Assembly: GCF_016808095.1 (NCBI RefSeq)
Contig: NC_068975.1
Location: forward strand, 7,752,001 to 7,816,000
Direction of reading: 5' to 3'
From: Vigna angularis
Lineage: Eukaryota; Streptophyta; Magnoliopsida; Fabales; Fabaceae
DNA length: 64,000 nucleotides
Made by a program: the position numbers and the translations under genes. The notes beneath the pieces were generated by a model, which worked only from the letters and a program-made list of their open reading frames with translations, did no database searches and was not told where the DNA came from. Positions 42,946 to 54,151 of the stretch are shown in pieces (the first letter of the stretch is position 1; every line of letters starts with the position of its first letter).

Positions 42946-44475
42946 ATGAGGCTGAATCCAGCCAAGTGTACTTTTGGGGTAACCGCCGGCAAATTCTTGG
43001 GCTTCATGCTGACTGCTCGCGGCATAGAGGCCAACCCGGACAAATGCGCAGCCGTCCTGGATATGAGAAGCCCTGTCAGTCTCAAAGAAATCCAGAGATT
43101 GGTGGGTCGACTCACCTCCTTGTCTAGGTTCATTCCCAAACTTCCCGAGCGTATACAACTGATCGTCAAGAGAATGAAGAAAGGAGCCAGCGTCGAAGGA
43201 TGGGATGCCAAGTGCAAGCAGGCATTTTTGGAGGTTAAGGGTGTCTTGACCAACCCTCTAGTCATGAACAAACCATGGCCGGGGGAGGAGTTGCAAATTT
43301 ACCTAGGCGTGTCGCCAACCGCAATTAGCGCCGCGCTAGTACAAGAGAAGCCAGAGCCCCGACTAATCTACTTCATCAACCGGGTACTACAAGATGCCGA
43401 GACGCGTTATCAACAGGTGGAAATGGTGGTACTGGCCCTCCTCAACGCGGCCAGAAGACTCTGTCCTTACTTCCAAAGTCACCAGGTGGTCATTCGAACA
43501 GACCATCCAATATCCAAGATTCTGAGGAAGCCTGATATGGCCGGATGGATGGTCAGTTGGGCGGTAGAGTTGTCACAGTTTGGGTTAAGGTTCGAACCCC
43601 GAGGACCGGTTAGAGGTCAGCACCTGACTGACTTCGCCGTAGAGTTGCCACAAACTCCCGATCTAGGCGAGTGGAATTTATACGTCGATGGGGCCTCCGG
43701 AAGGGCACGAGGGGGTGCAGGCATAGTCCTCGAAGGACCGGACGACTTCCTGCTGGAACACTCCCTTGTATTCAAGTTTAAGGCATCCAATAACAAGGCC
43801 AAATATGAGGCCCTAATAGCTGGTCTTGCCCTGGCTAATGATATGGGGGCACACCGACTTACCTATCGTAAGGACTCCCAGCTCGTCGTCAGACAGATGA
43901 AGGACGAATTTCAGATGAAGGATGAACACCTCCTCAAGTACTTCCATAAAGCCCGGAATTTGCTTGAAAAGGTTGAGAAGGTAGATATTAAACATATCCC
44001 GCGGGAGGAGAATGTCCGGGTGAACATGCTGTCAAAGCTTAGTAGCGGGAAAGAAAAGGGCCACCTGACAACCCTATTCCGGCAAGTGCTGTCAAAGCCT
44101 TCGGTTGAGTGCCTAGTTATCGACACGGGCAACGGGGAGGATTGGCGTAGCGAAATTCGCAAATTGATGCAAGATCAAGACAACGGACACCCGGTTCAAC
44201 CAGCGGACGCCCGTAAAATTTCAAGATATGTCATCATAGGAGACGACCTCTACAACAGGGGATTTTCAACCCCTCTTCTGAAATGTCTGGCTCGGCCGGA
44301 GGCACAATACATGTTGGATGAGCTTCACAATGGTATATGCGGTTTCCACACCGGCAGGCGCGTACTGAAGGCCCGCACTGTCCGAGCTGGTTATTATTGG
44401 CCGACGATGGAGGAAGAAGCTAGGGACTTTGTTTGGAAGTGTAGAAAATGCCAAGCCCACGCTAATATTCTATAG
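42946..44475 (+). pseudogene. Tat RT thumb, RNase H, archaeal-type RNase H, integrase zinc domain
   Basis: A 509-codon uninterrupted stretch. Order: RT connection (LNPAKCTFGVTAGKFLGF), RNase H (about residues 100-210, with VVIRTDHPISKIL), then the second RNase H (about 245-370: WNLYVDGASGRARGGAGIVL, NKAKYEALIAGL, KDSQLVVRQM), then the integrase HHCC domain (HNGICGFHTGRRV, CRKCQAHA). The RKDSQ of the second RNase H normally reads S-DSQ and is still recognisable. A TAG at 44473 separates it from the integrase core. Confidence 0.88.
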
Positions 44476-45303
44476 GCTCCCCCAACCAAATTACATGCTC
44501 TAGTCTCACCATGGTCGTTTGCCCAATGGGGAATGGACATAGTAGGACCCTTCCCGCCCGGACAGGCACAGAAGAAATTCATTTTGGGTGGAGGCCGAGG
44601 CTCTCGCAAGAATAACGGCCCAGCAGGTTCAGAAGTTTGTATGGAAGATAGTATGCCGGTCCGGCCTCCCACGGACGATCATGATGGACAACGGCAGGCA
44701 ATTCATTGACAAAAAATTGGGTTCGTTCTATTAAAGTCTGGGGATCAAACATGTTACGAGTTCGGTGGAACATCCCCAGAAGAACGGTCAGGAAGAAGCC
44801 ATGAACAAGGAAATAGTGGCCGAGCTAAGAAAGAGATTGGGTTTGAAGAAGGGCGCGTGAGTGGATGAACTCCCTGAAGTCTTGTGGGCGTACCGATGCA
44901 CCCTACACGGAACAACCGACTATATCCCGTTCACCCTTACTTACGGCTCTGACGCCATGTTACCAGTAGAATTGGGGGAACTTTCCTTGCGGCGGCAGCC
45001 ACAAGATCCTCTTGTCAACAAGGAAGGACTTAAAGTAGACCTGGATACTCTGGAGATGAATGGTGGAAAGGAAATATAATACCAAGGTACGACCCTGAAG
45101 CTTTAAAGAAGCGGACCTAGTCTAGAGGAAGACGGGGGACGCATGAAAAACCCTCACCCATAGCAAAGTCGTGACAAAATGGGAAGGGCCCTTCAGAGTG
45201 ATTAAAGACCTTCAGAACGGAGCATACCGTCTCTCCCACCCGAACGGCCAGACCGTCCCTAATAAGTGGAACGCTTTGCACTTGAAATTTTATTTCAGTT
45301 GAA
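44476..45303 (+). pseudogene. Tat integrase core and C-terminus
   Basis: WGMDIVGPFPPG carries the first Asp. A frameshift near 44580 leads to LPRTIMMDNGRQF (second Asp), then SSVEHPQKNGQEEA (Glu region), a stop at 44859, and DELPEVLWAYRCT. The C-terminus GPFRVIKDLQNGAYRL, then HLKFYFS ends with TGA at 45301-45303. At least two frameshifts and four stops. Confidence 0.8.
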
Positions 45304-45949
45304 ATTGTCTTTGTAATATCTTTTTCGTTTCAGATATATAATACAAGACGACGGGTTTCCACTATTCTACTTAATTATTGATGCATTAATCAGAAATCGG
45401 GCTGTTGCTAAAAGAGTATGTGTCGTCCAACACAAATAAGGGTAATTGGGTTGAAGAGGGCGAGTTCATGAATAGAACCACCGCCACCCAAAAGCCATTA
45501 AAACGAACGGGTGGTGAATGGCGAGTTCATAAATAGAACCACTACCGCCGGGTTCAAATGCTAAACGTCCGAACGGGTGGTGAATGGTGAGTTCGTAAAT
45601 AGAACTGCTGCCGCTCGACTCCAAGATTGAAAAAGTAGTCATTGGGAAAAGGACGACTTCAATTGTTGAAATCATCGCGTTCAAGAAAAATAAACGAAGT
45701 TCACGAAATGATGTCTCTAACCGGGCGGCCAAACCTAACAGACTCTTAGTAAATTATTAAAATAGCGCTCAAGTGAAAAACCTTAAACGGATAATAAAAG
45801 GAACATTCGAACGATAGGAAAGTAAAAACTTTAAATTCACTAGTAAAAGGTTAAAGTATAGAGATGAAACGGTCGTCGGCCAACCAACAAAAAACGTATC
45901 CCCACTGGCTAGCTACCCAAAAAGAAAAACATATTTTCCTTTGTAGCAA
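45304..45949. other. non-coding spacer with three degenerate 61-65-bp repeats
   Basis: 'gagttcataaatagaacc' recurs at 45462, 45523 and 45587 with gaacgggtggtgaatgg between. No gene. Confidence 0.6.
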
Positions 45950-47419
45950 TTAATCGTCCCGATCATCCTGACGGTCTTCCTCTTCAACACCTTCATCCTC
46001 CCCGACCGGCGAAACCTCAACTGGCATCATCTTGCCATCATGGACGCCGGGTCGAAGAGACTGCTCGACAATGGGTGAGGTGTGCCACGCTCCCGGCAAT
46101 TCCTCTTCAAGGACGATTTTTCTCCCTCCTTGGACTTCCTCTTCTTATCCAGAGGGGTAGCAATAGGAATAACAGCCGCCTCAGACGTCTCCACGTTTAC
46201 CATGGGAGGCGGTTGAGCGACGACTGTCACGGGAGGCTCCGGTTGCGGCACCGCCTTCGATTGAGAGCTCGTTTATGCATGGCTCGACCCGGCTGACCGG
46301 TGATCCCTCTTCTGAGAAGGCAAACTTTTGCGGGACGGCAGGAGAGACATAATATCTGAAAAGGAAACATAAATATAGCTAAGTTAATAGGAAAATAACG
46401 AGCAGACAGTGACAAATGCCGTATTGAACGCCATTTGGTCAAAATCCTCATGCCCAAGGCATTCAACTAGGTTTCAGGCAAGGAGACGGCGGGATAAGGC
46501 GTCAATGGTCTTAACCACCTCTATCTCAACAGGGGTCATAGCGCCGACCGGCACAACATTTATCTTGGCAGGATCCCTCGTCCAATAAAAGGAGAACAAG
46601 GGATCGCCCGCTTCGGTGTGAAACTAGGAGCGACCGCTTTCTTTGATTATAATTTTGAAGTAGCGGTGCTTGAAATTTTTGAAGCACTCCGAATACGGCT
46701 TGAATAGACAACAGTCGTGGACGAAAGTTAGAGAAACCCAACCCCGCTTGGCAATCGATCGGACATTAAAGTAGTGGAGAAAGACGGAAATGGTGGGAGT
46801 AATCGCTAGCGCCGAACACATTGCCACAAATGCTTGAATATAGGCCTAGTCGTTCAGATGTAATTGAGAGGGAGCAACGTTCAGCCTTTGAAGAATGGCC
46901 GACTGGAATGCGGTGAACAACACCCCGAACAAGCATCTAATTAAACAAATACGTATATACAAAGAAAAAGTCTTCCTTATGAGCCCCTTTTTCCATGAAA
47001 GACCCGCTTGTTAGGATGACTAACACCGAGGCGGATCAAACAGGCGTCTTCTCCATCCCTCGCTATGTATGATAGTTCCGCCCACAACCGTAGTTCCTCC
47101 CGGGTGGAAAAGTCGGATTCGTAGGACCCCACTTCGTGAGATGCCCAGTCGTATCATCCGATCACGGGCCACCCGCCAATGGGTTCCACCCGTTCAGCGT
47201 CTATGACGAACCCTCCTGAAGAAGGACGAGCGATATCCCGTTTATAACCCTCTCGCCACCACCCACGGGAGACTTCGGCCCCGATCCCCCCTCTTGCTCG
47301 GGCTTTTCAAAATGAGACGAAGACACCGAGCTGGGAGAGGACGACCTGCTCCCGTTGGATGACTCCCCGCCTCCCTTGCTCGTTGACTCATCAGAAGAAG
47401 AAATGCTAATAGTAGACAT
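45950..47419 (-). pseudogene. antisense ORF of the Tat element ('putative gypsy type transposon' domain)
   Basis: On the minus strand a Ser-rich start (MSTISISSSDEST, ATG at 47417-47419) is followed by broken frames: FGVLFTAFQSAILQRLNV, HYFNVRSIAKRGWVSLTF, then FKPYSECFKNFKHRYFKIII, and a Pro- and Lys-rich tail near 46030-46250. This resembles Pfam Transposase_28 (PF04195, from memory), known as an antisense ORF between pol and the 3' LTR of Tat/Grande-type elements. Stops and frameshifts break it into at least five pieces. Function is unknown in the family. Confidence 0.65.
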
Positions 47420-47725
47420 TTATTAATTACCTTGAAAAAAAAAATTCAAACGAATGGCAGCAACAGAAGAAGAAGAGTGTGTGAAAGTGACTAAGCCCCG
47501 CGCTCCTATTTATAGCAAAATTTTTGAAATCGCTAATCCACATCCACCATCCAAATCTGGCACGATCAATGGCTCAGATCAAGCGACGATCCCATTACTT
47601 GAGACAGCCAGCCTATGATAGTATGACACGTGTTTTCCCGCTCAAAATCAAATTCAAAAAGAACCGACCAGTCACTCTTTACTATAAAACCCAACAACAA
47701 TTAATTGTCTAGGGCTTGGGGGGCC
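47420..47725 (+). other. Tat 3' non-coding region with polypurine tract
   Basis: No gene. On the minus strand this would hold the promoter of the antisense ORF: TATAAATAG at 47509-47517. GGGCTTGGGGGGCC (47712-47725) is the primer tract next to the LTR. Confidence 0.6.
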
Positions 47726-48142
47726 TGATGTACCAGATGACCCCCGGAAGGTCCTAGACAAAATACATGGGACATTCGGCATGACTCGCGCACTCAGACC
47801 GGACGGCCATGACAGGTAGGTCTGTAGGTAAAACAATGATTCGAAGATTGGGCTTTGGATTGGGCCGTGATTAGGGCCTTGCTAATCCAGGGCCCACGAT
47901 CAAAACTATAAATACAAGTCAAAGGTAAGAGGTAGACAGATTCATTAATTGCACATTTATTGCAGTACTAAAACAACCGATCAGACCTTTTACTGACTTA
48001 AGCATCGGAAAACCTTTGACAAGTACCCTCTCAGGCGTACAAGACAGACGACAGGGACAAGAAGAAGGAAAGATCGTGAAGAGACCGGACGGACGTTGCC
48101 GAGAGCCCACGAATTTAGGTGACTCGACCCCATACAGGAACA
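47726..48142 (+). repeat. Tat element 3' LTR
   Basis: 417 bp, TGATGTACC to AGGAACA, with TATA box at 47907-47914. Confidence 0.88.
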
Positions 48143-48147
48143 CTTTC

Positions 48148-48790
48148 AAAAAGAAGATAATAAATATAACTAAATTATCCTATAACAAAATTATATCTTT
48201 ATTATACACTAGATCAACCACTACCTCATTTGCTTATATTATTTATGCTGATTATTGTAAAAAAAACACACACACACAGAAAAAGTAACACAAAAGAAAG
48301 CATATAAGGTAATGTGCAAAAACATATATTCATAAAATAGGAATATAGATGTTTTCACACATAACTCATTCATAACAACAACCATATCAATAGAAAGTTT
48401 TAGACTAGACTCAATGATTGAGATACATATATTGATATCAAATTTTTGTGAGTTATGCACTTGTGGTGACCTCTATTATAAAGTCATTGTTAATAGGTTT
48501 CACCTTACCATACACAAGGTTAGTCAGTATCTTTCTGACTTTGACTTCTCCTAGTGAGTATATTATTGTTCTATGATAACTAAGTCAGTAGCTCTTTCAC
48601 TTTGGTTTCGTCTAGCGAACATATTCTTGCTTAGTGAGTCTACATAATTCTGTAGAACATTATTCTGTAGATTTATGTCATTCTAGCCTTGTCAAACTAT
48701 TCAATAGCTATTACAAGTGCCAAAACATGCGAAATTTCAAATTACACTACCTTCACTAATTCAAACAATATCATCTGCAATACCAATCAG
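48148..48790. other. AT-rich spacer
   Basis: No gene. Contains a short CA repeat (48267-48280). Nothing else recognised. Confidence 0.5.
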
Positions 48791-49597
48791 GTAACTGTTA
48801 ACACTTCGGCAAGTGTACCGAATCGTATCAAGTAATAATAAATGGTAAGATCAAGTATCGTTTCCCAAGAGACTCACGACACTAAACAATTATGTGATTA
48901 CTCAACTAATTAAGACTTTAAAAAATAAATTTTGGGGTTTTTGAATGCAAATGCAATAAAAATAAACATGAATGCAATTTGATCAATTGAGGCTAAACAT
49001 AAGAATGAATGAATGAAGTTGACGATATTGTTGTTGGGTTTTAGATTTCACCTAGTTTACTCTCATGCATATATGAATTCGTCTTCTTCATTAATGTTAA
49101 TGCCACTTTCTAATTTACCTTAAACCCGATGTCTCGGTGAATAAAGCCTAATCCTAAAGGCAACCAACCCTCCTATCCCTAGCAATTAATCATGCATTAC
49201 ATTCGCACAGAAGCTTAAAGGCAACCAACCCTCCTATCCCTATGTCTAGGTAATATTGCTTTTTGGGAGAATTTCCCCAATTCTAGATTTTCCCCTATGT
49301 GTCCATAGTGACAAAATCAATGATCATGCAATTGAATGAGTTAAACAACGCATGCATAGAGTGTAGAGGAAAAACCCTAACAATTAATGAACTAAAGAAT
49401 ATATAATCAAGAATCAATTCAATACAGGAGAGTTTACAAAGGTTACATCAATCCCCAACAATAATGGAGGTTTAGTTAACCATAGACATGGTGAAACTAG
49501 ATGAACAATGGAATGAAAGGATGGAAGAGATAGAAAAACCCTAGAAAGAGAATAGGAGACTCCCGTATCCCCAAATTTGCCCCCAAGGGGTGAAAAG

Positions 49598-50680
49598 TGT
49601 CAGGAGCGGCTGCAGCGGAATGGTTAGCGTGGGATAACAAACCAAGAGGGGGGGTGAATTGGTTCTTACTAAAATCGTGTGCCTTAAAAATTTCTACTCA
49701 ATTAAACTTACTTAGCAAATAATAAAGACAATAAAATAGAGTAAGGTTGAGAGAAATTTGCACAGTTGATTTTATCCTGGTTCGGATCTTACCAATCCTA
49801 CGTCCAGTCGCTTATCTCAAAAATAAGATAAACACTTCACTAATCACAAAACTATTACAAACTACAATCACACAGATACAATTTGTAAAAGTTTAGAAAA
49901 CACCTCTCTTGAAGCCACAAGAGATGAAACAACACCTCCTTTGAATCTTCACAAAGGATGAAACACTTCCTTCGAATACTTCACGAAGGATGATTCTCTT
50001 CCAGACACTTCCTCAGACACACCAAGGATGAACAAGCTATTCCTCTGTCACCGCAGTAGCACTTCAGGACTTTGCAGACAAGAGTTTCTTTAGCTTCAAT
50101 AGAGTTCTCAAAGAGTTCAGAGATTTTTGCACAAGGGAAGAGTTGTTGTTGAGAGAAAATGAGAGTCTATTTATAGACTCATCCAAAGGCTTCTCCATTT
50201 TCGCTTTTAGACTTTCTGACTGTGTTAAACGATTAGCTACAGTGGTTAATCGATTAACAACCCAACGGATACTTCAACGGCTCTAAAAACGGCTAGTTTT
50301 TCAAACGTTCACCTTGTTAATCGATTAACAGCCCTTGTTAATCGATTAACGCTAATCGATTAACACCCTCTGTTAATCGATTAGCACTGCACTGCTGGGC
50401 TTCTTCATGGCGCACTGGAACAATCGATTAACAGCCCTTGTTAATCGATTAACGCTAATCGATTAGCACCTATTGTTAATCGATTAGCACTGCACAGAAT
50501 TTTGCTTATGGCTTATTTTTACATCACTTTTGAATGCATACATTAAACTACTAATTTTCCTATGTTCATACAATTATTACAAAAGATTACAAGTCTTCAA
50601 AGATCATTCTTCATGAGTCTTGTTTGTTCTTGACTTGATTTGGACATCATCAAAACTTCATCTTCATCAATTTGCTAACA
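49598..50680 (-). repeat. 3' LTR of the gag-only element
   Basis: 1,083 bp. About ten AATCGATTA-type palindromes (50220-50490). The TATA lies in the inverted repeat GAGTCTAT/ATAGACTC at 50163-50180. Confidence 0.9.
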
Positions 50681-50900
50681 ATCTCCCCCTTTTTGATGAT
50701 GATCAAAACTTTCTTGATTTAAAGCTTTTGGTAATAATCTGTATTTGAAACACAACTTAAGGAAGAAATAATTGTTAGGGTACTTAGAAATAAGTTTAAG
50801 GCTTTAAATATTTCTCCCCCTTTTTGATCATTATTAAAAAGTGATGAATAAGTGCTCCCCCTAATTTGATTAGAAAATATACTCCCCCTTAATAAAAGCA
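50681..50900 (-). other. multiple polypurine tracts of the gag-only element
   Basis: On the minus strand GGGGGAG tracts lie at about 50682-50695, 50814-50823, 50854-50860 and 50882-50889, spaced as in 1671-1886. The one at 50682 abuts the LTR. Confidence 0.7.
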
Positions 50901-51280
50901 TGTATGCATATTAAGGAAAAACAATATATATTTTATTGAATTTTTAAAGAGGTAAGCATGCAAGGAAATATAAAGAGCACATACTAATAAAAACATAGAA
51001 ACATAAAGCACCCCTTTAGTTATGCCTTTAATTTCGAATGAGAATCCTCTAGGTTGTTTCCACATTTTGTTTAGATCTTCATCTTGAGGATTTTCATCAT
51101 TCTTCACTTCATTTGTTGTCTTCCACAAATCTTCATCATCGCCTGCATGTAATTCAAATGACTCAAGAGGTTTTGCCTCAAGGTCTACAATTTCATCAAA
51201 GACAACATGCACACATTTTTCTATTTCAATTGTTTTCCGTTTGAAAACTATATATGCTTTGTATATAAAAAAAATTGTTC
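50889..51280 (-). pseudogene. pol scar (pre-RT segment) of the gag-only element
   Basis: The minus frame reads KAYIVFKRKTIEIEK, then VHVVFDEIVDLEAKP and an acidic stretch (DDEDL, NPQDEDLNK). In copia polyproteins KAYRVFNKRT and VVFDE lie between integrase and RT. So a short piece of pol remains after gag, and almost all of pol on both sides has been deleted. Confidence 0.7.
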
Positions 51281-51420
51281 CATATTCTTTGAAATAAAAA
51301 TTTCTTAATTTTTCTTTTCAAATATTTAAAACAAAATTGTTTTAAAGAAATTCTAAATTTTAAACAATAGGTACCCAACTATTTTGTATGGGTCCTTTGG
51401 GTTAATTTAAAAATTTGAAA

Positions 51421-53034
51421 TCATTTTACAACCCAAATATGTCTACCACTTGGAACACCATAATGCTTAATTTTACATTTGTTAGATGTATGATCCTTTT
51501 TCATACAATAAAAGCATGATACAACATTTGTGTTCCTATAAGTTGTTCCTTTTTCTACCCAAGTTCTACGGGTTCTATGATTATGTTTATTTTTAATTCT
51601 AGGAACATACTTATTTTTAACAACCTTATTTTCATTAGTTTTACTACATTCTCCTGAGGTTGTTTGTTCTAGTAGTTTCTTAAAATTTTCACAAGAAGCA
51701 CATTCATCACTACTAGTAAATTTACCCTTTTCAAGAAATAAAACTCTATTTTTCAAAGTTTTATTTTCATCAATAATAGTTTCAAAATTTGTTTTTAAAT
51801 TTTGATTTTCTTCAAGAGTATTTTCAAAATTCAATTTTAACTCTTTGAAATCCTTTTTCAATTTCTGATGGGCTTTATCTAATTTTTCAGACTCTACTAT
51901 TAAAGAAGCATAAATTTCATGCAATTCATTTTCACTAATTTGACTAGAATTATCAGAATCGCTAGATGTACTTACTTGGCTTCCAGCGTTGTCATTTACC
52001 ACTAAACAGATGTTTGCTTCTTCATCTGAGTAGCTTGAATCTGAAATGGTCTCATTGTCGTCTTCCCATGCAATGTATGCCTTCTTTTTCTTGAAGAATT
52101 TCTTTTCTTCACCCTTCTTTTGATTTGGGCAGTCTGCTTTTAAATGTCCCTTTTCTCCGCAACCATAGCATCGGTAATTTGAGGAAGATACTGGATTATC
52201 TTTCTTTTCGTATCTAAATTTTCCTTTGCCTTTAGACTTCATGAACCTGTTGAGCCTTTTTATCATGAGTCTCAATTCTTCTTCTTCGTCTGAGTCTTCA
52301 TCTTCCGATTTACCTTTGCTTCTTTCAACCTCAGATTTCAAGGCTAGACTCTTTTTCTTAGTTTTTGCTTTTGCTTCTTCTTCATCTAGTCTTCCGAGGT
52401 CAAGTTCATGTTCCCTCAACTTTCCAAAAAGTGCCGCCATAGTCATGGTGTTCAGATTTTGTGACTCAGAAATTGCAGTCACTTTTGGTTGCCAAGACCT
52501 GTCTAAAGATTTCAGAATTTTTATATTAAGCTCATCAGTATCGAAAGATTTACCTAGTCCAATGAGATGATTGACAATGTTGGTGAAGCGTTTTTGAACA
52601 TCTACTATTGTTTCCCCTTGCTTCATCCTGAACATTTCGTATTCCTGGATTAAGGTATTCTTTCTAGCTCTCTTAACATCATTTGTACCTTCATGGGTTA
52701 CTTTAAGTACTTCCCACATTTCTTGTGCAGTTTTACAAATAGAAATCCTGTAAAATTCATCAACAGTTAAAGCAGATGAAATAATATTACGAGCTTTTAC
52801 ATCATTACCAAATTTTTTCTTATCTTGAGCAGTCCATTGGTCACGGGGCTTTGGTTCCTGCATATTGTTAGTTGGAACAAAAGGACCAAATACAACAGCA
52901 TCCCAAATATCTATATCAATAGATTCCATAAAAATTTGCATTCTAACCTTCCAGAATGCGTAATTTTCACCTGTGAATAGTGGTGGTCTATTGATAGAAG
53001 CACCCTCTGCAAAGGTTTGATGTGATCCTGCCAT
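51421..53034 (-). CDS. Sirevirus gag, intact
   Basis: 537 codons from ATG 53034-53032 (MAGSHQTF) to a stop at 51421-51423. An open frame continues upstream into the primer site but has no ATG. Order: N-terminus with PPLFTGENYAFWKVRMQIF, then the copia-type gag core (UBN2-like, about residues 55-190: IISSAL, EMWEVLKVTHEGT, MKQGETIVDVQKRF), a charged linker, zinc knuckle CYGCGEKGHLKADC (about 289-302), a coiled-coil region (about 385-460: LDKAHQKLKKDFKEL), and a second knuckle-like CFYCMKKDHTSNKC (about 507-520). Gag forms the virus-like particle and binds RNA. No stop or frameshift is seen, unlike every other gag in the window. Confidence 0.88.
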   Translation of the reverse strand: MAGSHQTFAEGASINRPPLFTGENYAFWKVRMQIFMESIDIDIWDAVVFGPFVPTNNMQEPKPRDQWTAQDKKKFGNDVKARNIISSALTVDEFYRISICKTAQEMWEVLKVTHEGTNDVKRARKNTLIQEYEMFRMKQGETIVDVQKRFTNIVNHLIGLGKSFDTDELNIKILKSLDRSWQPKVTAISESQNLNTMTMAALFGKLREHELDLGRLDEEEAKAKTKKKSLALKSEVERSKGKSEDEDSDEEEELRLMIKRLNRFMKSKGKGKFRYEKKDNPVSSSNYRCYGCGEKGHLKADCPNQKKGEEKKFFKKKKAYIAWEDDNETISDSSYSDEEANICLVVNDNAGSQVSTSSDSDNSSQISENELHEIYASLIVESEKLDKAHQKLKKDFKELKLNFENTLEENQNLKTNFETIIDENKTLKNRVLFLEKGKFTSSDECASCENFKKLLEQTTSGECSKTNENKVVKNKYVPRIKNKHNHRTRRTWVEKGTTYRNTNVVSCFYCMKKDHTSNKCKIKHYGVPSGRHIWVVK

Positions 53035-53054
53035 TTGAATGACTATCAAAGCAA

Positions 53055-53066
53055 GCTCTGATACCA
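53055..53066 (-). other. primer binding site, tRNA-iMet
   Basis: TGGTATCAGAGC on the minus strand, two bases after the 5' LTR. Confidence 0.9.
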
Positions 53067-53068
53067 AT

Positions 53069-54151
53069 TGTCAGGAGCGGCTGCAGCGGAATGGTTAGCG
53101 TGGGATAACAAACCAAGAGGGGGGGTGAATTGGTTCTTACTAAAATCGTGTGCCTTAAAAATTTCTACTCAATTAAACTTACTTAGCAAATAATAAAGAC
53201 AATAAAATAGAGTAAGGTTGAGAGAAATTTGCACAGTTGATTTTATCCTGGTTCGGATCTTACCAATCCTACGTCCAGTCGCTTATCTCAAAAACAAGAT
53301 AAACACTTCACTAATCACAAAACTATTACAAACTACAATCACACAGATACAATTTGTAAAAGTTTAGAAAACACCTCTCTTGAAGCCACAGGAGATGAAA
53401 CAACACCTCCTTTGAATCTTCACAAAGGATGAAACACTTCCTTCGAATACTTCACGAAGGATGATTCTCTTCCAGACACTTCCTCAGACACACCAAGGAT
53501 GAACAAGCTATTCCTCTGTCACCGCAGTAGCACTTCAGGACTTTGCAGACAAGAGTTTCTTTAGCTTCAATAGAGTTCTCAAAGAGTTCAGAGATTTTTG
53601 CACAAGGGAAGAGTTGTTGTTGAGAGAAAATGAGAGTCTATTTATAGACTCATCCAAAGGCTCCTCCATTTTCGCTTTTAGACTTTCTGACTGTGTTAAT
53701 CGATTAGCTACAGTGGTTAATCGATTAACAACCCAACGGATACTTCAACGGCTCTAAAAACGGCTAGTTTTTCAAACGTTCACCTTGTTAATCGATTAAC
53801 AGCCCTTGTTAATCGATTAACGCTAATCGATTAACACCCTCTGTTAATCGATTAGCACTGCACTGCTGGGCTTCTTCATGGCGCACTGGAACAATCGATT
53901 AACAGCCCTTGTTAATCGATTAACGCTAATCGATTAGCACCTCTTGTTAATCGATTAGCACTGCACAGAATTTTGCTTATGGCTTATTTTTACATCACTT
54001 TTGAATGCATACATAAAACTACTAATTTTCCTATGTTCATACAATTATTACAAAAGATTACAAGTCTTCAAAGATCATTCTTCATGAGTCTTGTTTGTTC
54101 TTGACTTGATTTGGACATCATCAAAACTTCATCTTCATCAATTTGCTAACA
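53069..54151 (-). repeat. 5' LTR of the gag-only element
   Basis: 1,083 bp, same length as the other LTR. The palindromic TATA is at 53634-53651. All palindrome copies match TTAATCGATTA here, whereas one in the 3' LTR is mutated (TTAAACGATTA). Confidence 0.9.

Larger units (their letters stand above)
39683..48142 (+). mobile_element. Ty3/gypsy Tat-lineage element, complete but inactive, duplication CTTTC
   Basis: LTRs of 435 and 417 bp (39683-40117, 47726-48142), a tRNA-Lys-type primer site, gag, protease, RT, RNase H, a second archaeal-type RNase H, integrase, an antisense ORF and a polypurine tract. CTTTC at 39678-39682 and 48143-48147 is the target duplication. The archaeal-type RNase H after RT-RH and the antisense ORF are Tat-lineage traits. 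Many stops and frameshifts and clear divergence between the LTRs indicate an old insertion. Confidence 0.88.
49598..54151 (-). mobile_element. gag-only Sirevirus derivative (TR-GAG-like), duplication AAAAG
   Basis: 4,554 bp: two 1,083-bp LTRs (49598-50680 and 53069-54151), an iMet primer site, one intact gag ORF, a short pol scar and polypurine tracts. AAAAG at 49593-49597 and 54152-54156. I noticed only about six differences between the LTRs. There is no protease, integrase, RT or RNase H. Such elements are described in plants as TR-GAG and are thought to move with enzymes from autonomous relatives; the Sirevirus at 1-2842 is of the same LTR family. Confidence 0.9.

Noticed and set aside
43617..44162. 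Minus-strand ORFs opposite the Tat pol
   Set aside because: Shadows of the RNase H and integrase frames; the real antisense ORF of the family lies downstream of pol.
52226..52570. 114-codon plus-strand ORF
   Set aside because: Antisense shadow of the intact gag.
53055..53066. tRNA-like TGGTATCAGAGC sequence
   Set aside because: Not a tRNA gene; it is the primer binding site next to an LTR. The same applies at 5537, 30398 and 60534.
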